Below, in pieces: positions 55,714 to 64,000 of a stretch of 64,000 nucleotides of DNA. Numbering within the stretch: the stretch's first letter is position 1; each line of letters begins with the position of its first letter. The translations under genes and the position numbers were made by a program. The notes below the pieces were generated by a model. That model did no database searches. It was not told the DNA's origin and was given only the letters and a program-made list of their open reading frames with translations. Location: the NCBI GenBank assembly GCA_027924585.1, contig BSBM01000059.1:4278001-4342000 (forward strand), written 5' to 3'. The DNA comes from Larix kaempferi (taxonomy: Eukaryota; Streptophyta; Pinopsida; Pinales; Pinaceae).

Positions 55714-56049
55714 CAACCGATTGGTAATTTGACTAAGCCTACTTTCTGCGAAATAGTTAAATCCCTTCCTCTTACTACTTTTCTTGGCAATATCCCATTG
55801 GATAAAGAAAAGGGTTAGATTGATTATTATACATTTGACAAGCTTTTGAAGAATGCAAAGGGTGTCATCCATTGTGGCCTAGCAAAAAACTTTTCTCCTA
55901 TTAAAACTAGGAGTGCCAGAAAAGGCAAACAACTTGTTACAATTCCTGATAATGATAGGGAATCAACTACATGTGATTTTGTAACTCCTTCAACTGACTC
56001 AAAAAGGGCACTTAGAGACATAAAAGCCCTAGCTAGGGTTAAAATATGA
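55714..56049 (+). pseudogene. LINE ORF1 C-terminal remnant, unit A
   Basis: The frame reads IGNLTKPTFCEIVKSLPLTT, then NIPLDKEKG, a TAG where units B and C have Leu or Ser codons, then TFDKLLKNAKGVIHCGLAKN and a basic/Ser-rich tail ending KALARVKI. It stops at TGA 56047-56049. Unit A differs from B and C only upstream of 55760, where it appears to keep authentic ORF1 sequence, so it marks the left end of the array. No zinc knuckle is present. Confidence 0.6.
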
Positions 56050-59000
56050 TTATACTATCACTTAACATCAAAGCGATTGGGGGCCCTCATAAAAGATTAA
56101 CCCTTAAAAGGATACTTGAGAGGAGAAGCCTGACTTGGTTTTTTTACAAGAGACAATAGCACCAACGGAAAGATCTAGAACTTTTTTCCATAAACTTAAA
56201 GGGGACTGGGCAGTGGCTTCAACAAATGCGGAGGGTCATTCTGGGGGACTTCTATCAACTTGGAATAAAAAAAATACTAAATTTATCAGCGCACTGCTCT
56301 ATAATGGGTATTCAGTTAACAGGTTGTTTATTGGGATTTGCAGGTGACTTAAACTTTATAAATTGTTATGCTCCATATCTACTCTGGAAGGATTTCTGGA
56401 ATTTTGCTAGAAACTCAGGTTTACTGCATCATCCAAATACTTTGTTAACGGGCGATCTTAATTTATCCCTGTCTGCTGCTGAAATTTGGGGGGGCAAAGC
56501 TCGTATCGATCCACTTAGTAATTATTTTATAGACTTTTTCTCTAAATTGGGACTTGATGACATTAAACCCAAACCCATTGCGCCTAACTGGAGTAATGGT
56601 AGGGGGGATAGTGATCGCATATCCAAGAGATTGGATCATTTTTTGGTGGGGGATTCTCTGGTGGGTGCGGCTCACAGGTATAGATCATGGATAGATTATT
56701 CATTCATCTCAGACCATAAGTCAATCTTTTTAGAAATGGATTTTGAGGTTAAGAGGAACCCATACCCTTTTAAGTTTAACCATACATGGTTTCAGATTCC
56801 AGACTTCAAAGAGTTGGCGAAAAAATATTGGTTGAAATTTAGAAATACTTCAAATGATCCTTCATCTTATTACGTACTTAAGAAACTAAATCACCTAAAA
56901 ACAATTGTTTTGAAGTGGGAAAGGATCTGGAAGCAAAGTTTACATAGTGATATGAGATTAATAGAGATGAAACTCGCTGACTTCCATACACAATTTCAAG
57001 GTCACCCATTATCTGATCGACAAAATATAGTTCTACGGGAGCTGGAACAACAAAAACTTCACTTGCTGAGTATGGATGAAGAGTCATGGCGGCTCAAAAG
57101 CCATACACTTTGGATATCTTTGGGTGATAAAAATAACAAATATTTTCACAAATTCGCAGAAAGTAGAAGAATACAAAACATTATCTCGTCATTAAGGGAT
57201 GGTGTTGGGGCCCCGATTAATGCTCAATCGGATCTCCAAGCTGAAGTTGTTAGACATTTTCAGTATTATTACAAAGATCTGTTGGCCCAGGGGATTTCTG
57301 AGCAGATCAAGGTTATTAGAGAATGTCCCCACTTTTTCTCAGTTGTGGAGGGGGAAGCTATCTTCAATCCAATTACCTTATTGGAACTTCATAGAGTATT
57401 ACAGGGATTTCCTAAAGCAAAGAGTCCAGGTCTAGATGGTTGGACCGTGGAGCTCTTCTTGGAATATTTTGAGATAATGGGTGTTGATTTACTTGTTATG
57501 GTGGAGGATACAAGATTAACTAGTAACATTCATGTGGCTTTAAACTCAACTTTCATTACACTGATTCCAAAATCATCCAATCCGGAATCATTTGAGGAAT
57601 TTAGGATTGTATCATTGTGCAATCTTGCATACAAAATAATTGCAAATATTATAACCATCTGATTAGAGCATGCCTTATCTAAAAATACATCAATGGAACA
57701 ATCTGCGTTCCTTGATAACAGGAAGATACATGATGCAGTTGGCGTTGCCCAAGAAACCTTCCACATTATAAAAAATCGTAATCCGCAGGCCTTGATTCTC
57801 CAATTGGACCTTTCTTGGGCTTCTGACAAAGTGAACTAGGATTTTCTTCGGCTTGCATTAATCCAAATCGGCATTCCATGGAAAGCAATGAAGTCGATTA
57901 TGGCATGTGTTACATCAGTTAACTATTCCATATTTATAAACGGGAGCCCCAAAGCAAAGTCCAATGATCTAATTACTGCTATCAAAGTTTCTCTTGCATT
58001 GATTGTCAAGCATCAACTATTTGTCGACGATGTATTGATGTTTGGGGCAGCCAAGAAATCATAATGCGTTTGTATTAAAAATTTACTGGTATTATTCTGC
58101 AAAACAACCGGTATGGTCATAAACAACAGGAAATCCATGTTCTTGAAACACAATTTGGAGCAGGCTTTTATGGAGGAAATTTTAAACATTCTTTCATATG
58201 ATACATAAGACTTGAATATAGGTATTATGTATTTGTTTTTTTTTTATAAAACCCAATGCTTATTTGGTCAATGACTGGTTATGGCTCCTTAAGAGATTCG
58301 ATAGAAGAATACATCATTAGTGTTGGAGGTGGTTATCCTATGGTGGGCGGATCAATTTGGTGAAATCGATTTTGCAGAATTTGAGTGTTTACAGGTGTTC
58401 TATGTATAAGATTCTGAAATCAATCCAGTCTGGAATTAGACGACGAATCCATAATTTCATCTTGTCAGGTAAGGAAAAACATAAGATGCACTTTGTGGAT
58501 TGGCAAAAGATCACCCGTCCATATAAATATGGGGGCTGGTCCCTAAAAAATATGTACGATTTTTCGACTGCCCTACTTTCTAAGATTCTTTGGAGGGCAT
58601 TAATGGTAGATGGATCTTGGGGTTCCATTATAAAGGACAAATACATTAGAGGTTAATCCACTTCGCTTTGGCTGGGATAGGTTCATAAAATTTCAAAAGG
58701 TATATCAAATATGTGGGCAGCTCTATTATCTGCGCTTCTAGTGTTGGAAAACTAGATTTCCTGGCATCCCGGGGATGGTAAACTCATATAGGTGGGAGAG
58801 GAATTGATCATTTGTGGCCCTAGATCCTACAGGTTATCAACTGATATATTATATATGCTTCGAAACAAGGGTATATTTACACTTCGGCATGCACTTTCAA
58901 CCATTTCCTCCAATAGACCCTTTGGAAACTGGATTACAGCTGCTCAAATTGGTCTTAGTGGCGGTATGATTAAGAAAATGGGAGGCATACATTTTGGATC

Positions 59001-59582
59001 TTTAACAGGGTAATATTAAGTTATCAGCCGATCCGGGAAGTATTATGTGGTCATGGAACACTCATAATGGAGTGTTATCTACAAAATAGGCTTATGAGGT
59101 AATGACTTTATCATACCCTTCGGATAAGGTTTGGTGGCATTCGGCCTATTGGAAGTGGAATCTTCCTTCGAAGTAAAGATTTTTGTCTAGTTGGATTTGG
59201 ATAACAAGCTCCTTACCTGGGAGAATCTCCAAAGGAGGGGTTTTATTGGGTCCAACGTATGTTCTCTTTGTTATCTAGAGGCGGAGACCATTTTACACCT
59301 CTTTGTTGTGTGCCCATACATTGCTCAGGTTTGGTTGGCAATTAAGAACATTTTTACTCGTATAACTGCTTGGACATGAAACTCTCTTCAGGTTTGCTTG
59401 TTAAGTTGGTTTTCTCAAAAACATGATGTGGGAGAGTTGGCATGTTTTATCCTCTGGGAGACTTGGATTTTTTGTAATCATGGGATTTTTTAAAATAAAC
59501 ATTTTCACCCCTCATTGTGTGCAGGGAAGGCACTTTCAGGTTTCAAATAATTCACAGGATTTTCTTTCGTCCATCCTCCATC
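55760..59582 (+). mobile_element. Tandem LINE array, unit A (3823 bp)
   Basis: From AATCCCTTCC to the base before the same word in unit B. It contains the ORF1 tail, ORF2, and no 3' UTR or poly(A) before the next unit. Word positions give spacing 3823 (A to B) and 3865 (B to C); 40 bp of the difference is a duplication at 63336-63415. Confidence 0.9.
56046..59550 (+). pseudogene. LINE ORF2 (endonuclease, RT, zinc-binding end), unit A
   Basis: The ATG at 56046 overlaps the ORF1 stop (ATGA). Order: APE-type endonuclease (SLNIKAIGGPHKR, FLQETIAPTER, GDLNLSLSA, FISDHKSIFLEMDF), RT (KAKSPGLDGW, FITLIPKSS, SLCNLAYKIIA, LQLDLSWASD, FVDDVLMFG), thumb region, and zinc-binding RVT-type end (WNLPSK, CSLCYLEAETILHLFVVCPY). 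A one-base loss near 56130 and a one-base gain near 56340 shift the frame. TGA at 57660-57662 and a TAG (DKVN*DFL) stop RT. About 25 residues between the NGSPKAKSN stretch and FVDD, normally containing RQGxPLSP, are missing. The largest open piece is 56226-57662. The protein cannot be functional. Confidence 0.88.
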
Positions 59583-59872
59583 AATCCCTTCGTCTTACTA
59601 CTTTTCTTCGCAATATCCCATTGGATAAAGAAAAGGGTTTGATTGATTCTGATACATTTGACAAGCTTTTGAAGAATGCAAAGGGTGTCATCCATTGTGG
59701 CCTAGCTAAAAACTTTTCTCCTATTAAAACTGGTAGTGCCAGAAAAGGCAAACAACTTGTTACAATTCTTGATAACGATAGGGAATCAACTACATGCTAT
59801 TCTGCAACTCCTTCAACTGACTCAAAAAGGGCACTTAGAGACATAAAAGCCCTGGCTAGGGTTAAAATATGA
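59583..59872 (+). pseudogene. LINE ORF1 C-terminal remnant, unit B
   Basis: Open frame from the junction to TGA 59870-59872, overlapping the ORF2 ATG at 59869. It matches unit A (DKEKGLIDSDTFDKLLKNAK) without the stop seen there. The upstream residues NNSQDFLSSILHQ come from the junction sequence, not from ORF1 as in unit A. Confidence 0.6.
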
Positions 59873-62800
59873 TTATACTATCACTTAACATCAGAGGGAT
59901 TGGGGGCCCTCATAAAAGATTAACCATTAAAAGGATACTTGAGAGGAGAAGCCTGACTTGGTTTTTTTACAAGAGACAATGGCTCCAACGGAAAGATCTA
60001 GGAATTTTTTCCATAAACTTAAAGGGGACTGGGTAGTGGATTCAACTAACACGGAGGGTCAGTCTGTGGGATTTCTATCAGCTTGGAATCCAAAAAATAC
60101 TAAATTTATCACCGCACTGCTCTATACCGGGTATTCAGTTAACGGGTTGTTTATTGGGATTTGCAGGTGACTTAAACTTTATAAATTATTATGCTCCATA
60201 TCTACTCCGAAAGGATTTCTGGGATTTTGCTGGAAACTCAGGTTTGCTACATCATCCAAATACTTTGTTAGTGGGCGATCTTGATTTATCTCTGTCAGCT
60301 GCTGAAATTTGGGGGGTCCAAAGCTCGTATCGATCCACTTAGTAATTATTTTATAGACTTTTTTCTCTAAATTGGGACTTGATGACATTGAACCCAAACC
60401 CACTGCACCTAAATGGAGTAATGGTAGGGTGGATAGTGATCGAATATCCAAGAGATTGAATCATTTTTTGGTGGCGGACTCTCTGGTGGGTGCGGCTCAC
60501 AAGTATAGATCATGGATAGATTATTCATTCATCTCATACCGTAAGCCAATATTTTTAGAAATGGATTTTGAGGTTAAGAGGAACCCATACCATTTTAAGT
60601 TTAACCATACTTGGTTTCAGATTCCAGACTTCAAAGAGTTGGCGAAAAAATATTGGTCGGAATTTAGAAATACTTCAAATGATCCTCCTTCTTATTACTT
60701 AGTTAAAAAACTAAATCACCTAAAAACAACTGTTTTGAAGTGCGAAAGGATCTGGAAGCAAAGTTTACATAATGATATGAGATTAATCGATATGAAACTC
60801 GCTGAATTCCATACACAATTTCAAGGTCGCCCATTATCTGATCGGCAAAATATAGTTCTACAGGAGATGGAACAACAAAAACTTCACTTGCTGAGTATGG
60901 ATGAAGAGTCATGGCGGCTCAAAAGCCGTACACTTTGGATATCTTTGGGTGATAAAAATAACAAATATTTTCACAAATTCGCAGAAAGTAGAAGAATACA
61001 AAACATTATCTGGTCATTAAGGGATGGTGTTGGGGCCCCGATTAGTACTCAATCGGATCTCCTAGCGAAAGTTATTAGACATTTTCAGTATTATTACAAA
61101 GATCTGTTGGCCCAGGGGATTTCTGAGCAAATCAAGGTTATTAGAGAATGCCCCCACTTTTTCTCGGTTGTGGAGTGGGAAGCTATCTTCAATCCAGTTA
61201 CCTTATTGGAACTTCAGAGAGTATTACAGGGATTTGCTAAAGCAAAGAGTCCAGATCCAGATGGTTGGACCGTGGAGCTCTTCTTGGAATATTTTGAGAT
61301 AATGGGTGTTGATTTACTTGCTATGGTAGAGGATAGAAGATTAATCGGTAAGATTCATGTGGCTTTAAACTCATCTTTCATTACACTGATTCCAAAATCA
61401 TCCAATTCGGAATCATTTGAGGAATTTAGGATTGTATCATTGTGCAATCTTGCATACAAAATAATTGCAAAGATTATAACCATCTGATTAAAGCATGTCT
61501 TATCTAAAAATACATCAATGGAACAATTTGCATTCCTTGATAACAGGCAGATACATGATGCAGTTGGCGTTGCCCAAGAAACCTTCCACAGTATAAAAAA
61601 TCGTAATCCGTAGGCCTTGATTCTCCAGTTGGACCTTTCTTGGGCTTCTGACAACGTGAACTGGGATTTTCTTCGGCTTGCATTAATCCAAATCGACATT
61701 CCATGGAAAGCAATGAAGTGGACTATGGAATGTGTTACATCAGTTAACTATTCCATATTGATAAACGGGAGCGCCAAAGCAAAGTCCAATGATCTAATTA
61801 CTGCTATCAAAGTTTCTCTTGCATCGACTGTCACGCATCAACTATTTGTCGACGATGTGTTGATGTTTGGTGCAGCCAAGAAATCATATTGGGTTTGTAT
61901 TAAAAATTTACTGGTATTATTCTGCAAAACAACAGGTATGGTCATAAACAACAGGAAATCCCTGTTCTCGAAACACAATTTGGAGCAGGCTTTTATGGAG
62001 GAGATTTTAAACATTCTTCCATATGATACACAAGACTTGAATAAGGGTACTATGTATTTGGTTTTTTTTTATAAAACCCAATGCTTATTTGGTCAATGAT
62101 TGGTTATGGCTCCTTAAGAGACTCGATAGAAGAATACATCATTAGTGTTGGAGGTGGTTATCCTATGGTGGGCGGATTACTTTGGTGAAATCGATTTTGC
62201 AGAATTTGAGTGTTTACAGGTGTTTTATGTGTAAGATTCTGAAATCAATCCAGTCTGGAATTAGACGACGAATCCATAATTTCATCTTGTTAGGTAAGGA
62301 AAAACATAAGACGCACTTTGTGGATTGGTGGAAGATCACCCGTCCATATAAATATGGGGGCTAGTCCCTAAAAAATATATACGATTTTTCCACTGCCCTA
62401 GTTTCTAAGATTATTTGGAGGGCATTAATGGTAGATGGATTTTGGGGTTCCATTATAAAGGACAAATACATTATAGGTAAATCCACTTCGCTTTGGATGG
62501 GATCGGTTCATAAAATTTCAAAAGGTATATCAAATATGTGGGCAGGTCTATTATCTACGCTTCTAGTGTTGGAAAACTAGATTTCCTGGCATCTCGTGGA
62601 TGGTAAACTCATATAGTTGGGAGAGGAACTGATCATTTGCGACCCTATATCCTACAGGTTATCATCTGATATATTATATATGCTTCGAAACAAGGGTATA
62701 TTTACACTTCAGCATGCACTTTCAGCCATTCCCTCCAATAGACCCTTTGGCAACTCGATTACAGCTGCTCAAATTAGTCTTAGTGGCGGTATGATTAAGG

Positions 62801-63375
62801 AATGGGAGGCCTAAATTTTGGATCTTTACCGGGGTAATATTCAGTTATCAGACGATCCGGGTAGTATTGTGTGGTCATGGAACACTCATAATGGAGTATT
62901 ATCTACAAAATAGGCTTATGAGGTAATGAATTTATCATACCCTTCGGATAAGGTTTGGTGGCATTCGGCCTGTTGGAAGTGGAATCTTCCTTTTAAGATA
63001 AAGATTTTTGTCTGGTTGGATTTTGATAACAAGCTCCTTACCTGGGAGAATCTCCAAAGGAAGCATTTTATTGGGTCCAACATCTGTTCTCTTTGTTATC
63101 TGGAGGCGGAGACCGTTTTACACCTCTTTGTTCTGTGCCCATACATTGCTCAAGTTTGGTTGGCAGTTAAGAACATTTTTACTCGTATAACTGCTTGGAC
63201 ATGAAACTCTCTTCAGGTTTGCTTGTTAAGTTGGTTTTCTAAAAAACATGATGTGGGAGAGTCGGCATGTTTTATCCTCTGGGAGACTTGGAAGTCTCAT
63301 AATCATGGGATTTTTTAAAATAAACATTTTCACCCCTCATTGTGTGCAGGGAAGGTACTTGTAGGTTTCAAATAA
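59869..63375 (+). pseudogene. LINE ORF2, unit B
   Basis: Same domain order and mostly the same lesions as unit A: early frameshift near 59955, second near 60167, TGA at 61485-61487, RT segment missing before FVDDVLMFG, and TAG in the STKQAYEV region. It has its own changes: a frameshift in GVQSS near 60325, SDH changed to SYR in the endonuclease (catalytic His lost), and TAG in NRNP*ALIL. It lacks the A-specific stop in the LDLS motif (NVNWDFL is open). Largest open piece 60372-61487. Non-functional. Confidence 0.88.
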
Positions 63376-63415
63376 CTCATTGTGTGCATGGAAGGTACTT
63401 GCAGGTTTCAAATAA
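63336..63415. repeat. 40-bp tandem duplication at the B/C junction
   Basis: CTCATTGTGTGCAGGGAAGG and its following 20 bp occur twice (63336-63375, 63376-63415) with a few differences. The duplication is absent from the A/B junction. Confidence 0.9.
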
Positions 63416-63447
63416 TTCACAGGATTTTCTTTCTTCCATCCTCCTTC

Positions 63448-63737
63448 AATCCCTTCCTCTTACTACTTTTCTTGGCAATATCCCATTGGATAAAGAAAAG
63501 GGTTCAATTGATTCTGATACATTTGACAAGCTTTTGAAGAATGCAAAGGGTGTCATCCATTGTGGCCTAGCAGAAAACTTTTCTCCTATTAAAACTAGGA
63601 GTGCCAGAAAAGGCAAACAACTTGTTACAATTCTTGATAACGATAGGGAATCAACTACATGTGATTCTGTAACTCCTTCAACTGACTCAAAAAGGGCACT
63701 TAGAGACATAAAAGCCCTAGTTAGGGTTCAAATATGA
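63448..63737 (+). pseudogene. LINE ORF1 C-terminal remnant, unit C
   Basis: Reads SLPLTTFLGNIPLDKEKG, then SIDSDTFDKLLKNAKGVIHC and the same Ser/Lys-rich tail, without the stop of unit A. Its antisense ORF 63709-63446 is a shadow. Confidence 0.6.
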
Positions 63738-64000
63738 TTATACTATCACTTAACATCAGAGGGATTGGGGGCCCTCAGAAAAGATTAACCCTTAAAAGGA
63801 TACTTGAGAGGAGAAGCCTGACTTGGTTTTTTTACAAGAGACAATGGCTCCAACGGAAAGATCTAGGGCTTTTTCCCATAAACTTAAAGGGGACTGGGTA
63901 GTGGCTTCGACTAACGGGGAGGGTCAGTCTGTGGGACTTCTATTAGCTTGGAATCCAACAAATACTAAATTTATCGACGCACTGCTCTATACTCGGTATT
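63448..64000 (+). mobile_element. Tandem LINE array, unit C (runs off the right edge)
   Basis: Third unit: ORF1 tail to TGA 63735-63737, ORF2 ATG at 63734, and the start of the endonuclease (SLNIRGIGGPQKRLTLKRIL) with the same early frameshift. The array extends past the window. Confidence 0.9.

Larger units (their letters stand above)
59583..63447 (+). mobile_element. Tandem LINE array, unit B (3865 bp)
   Basis: Complete second unit in the same orientation as unit A and directly joined to it. The junction lies where the ORF2 end (GFK, TAA) meets ORF1 sequence. No target duplication or poly(A) occurs at the junction. Confidence 0.9.

Noticed and set aside
56463-56675. Minus-strand ORFs under the LINE (also 56878, 57530, 60179, 60703, 61355 and similar)
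   Set aside because: Shadows of the plus-strand ORF2 frames; composition mirrors the LINE coding strand.

Overview
The window is nuclear DNA of a large-genome seed plant. The gene structure (very long introns packed with retroelements) and the many old, decayed LTR elements suggest a gymnosperm, but the sequence alone does not prove this. About 62-65% A+T by eye; no rRNA, functional tRNA, CRISPR or prokaryotic operon was seen.

One host gene is recognisable, on the minus strand. Four pieces fit in phase with GT-AG borders: exon 1 at 54968-54816 (ATG start), exon 2 at 38618-38445, a probable exon at 23379-23303 and another at 23236-23167. The protein resembles the N-terminus of the plant nucleoporin NUP188. 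Intron 1 is 16.2 kb. The missing short exon after exon 2 was not found, and all later exons lie beyond the left edge. Nearly everything from 1 to 54.8 kb is therefore probably intron of one gene, filled with mobile DNA.

Left to right: 1-850 is the 3' end of a small coiled-coil-encoding LTR element. 3.57-5.74 kb is a broken Ty3/gypsy chromovirus pol followed by its 3' LTR. 12.5-12.9 kb holds an array of a TCGA-centred motif. 13.2-13.9 kb is a LINE 3' end with an RNase H domain, followed by five 34-bp repeats. 15.99-20.89 kb is a Tat/Athila-type LTR interrupted by a second coiled-coil/protease-like LTR element (16.3-18.9 kb). 25.3-27.0 kb is a copia 5' end (LTR end, PBS, gag, protease). 27.87-29.9 kb is a second LTR of the Tat/Athila family with a tRNA-Asp primer site and gag. 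33.8-34.4 kb and 41.5-42.0 kb are copia integrase pieces. 44.5-46.0 kb is a gypsy gag piece. 46.8-50.2 kb is a minus-strand gypsy pol interrupted by a solo LTR (target duplication CAACC) and by a short dispersed repeat. 51.27-53.72 kb is an LTR-derived inverted-repeat insertion with target duplication CTATG. 53.9-54.2 kb is a tRNA-derived SINE dimer.

Upstream of the gene, from 55.7 kb to the right edge, at least 2.1 head-to-tail copies of a 3.82-3.87 kb unit form an array. Each unit carries an ORF1 tail plus an ORF2 (endonuclease, RT, zinc-binding domain) of an L1-type LINE. The copies share frameshifts, stops and an RT deletion, so the array grew by DNA-level duplication, not by independent retrotransposition.

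The most unusual structures are the LINE array, two insertions in which both outer ends are inverted LTR 5' (U3) tips flanked by target duplications, an 86-bp repeat made of four successive hairpins inside the solo LTR, and the TCGA motif array. All identity statements are by eye; nothing was aligned by program.
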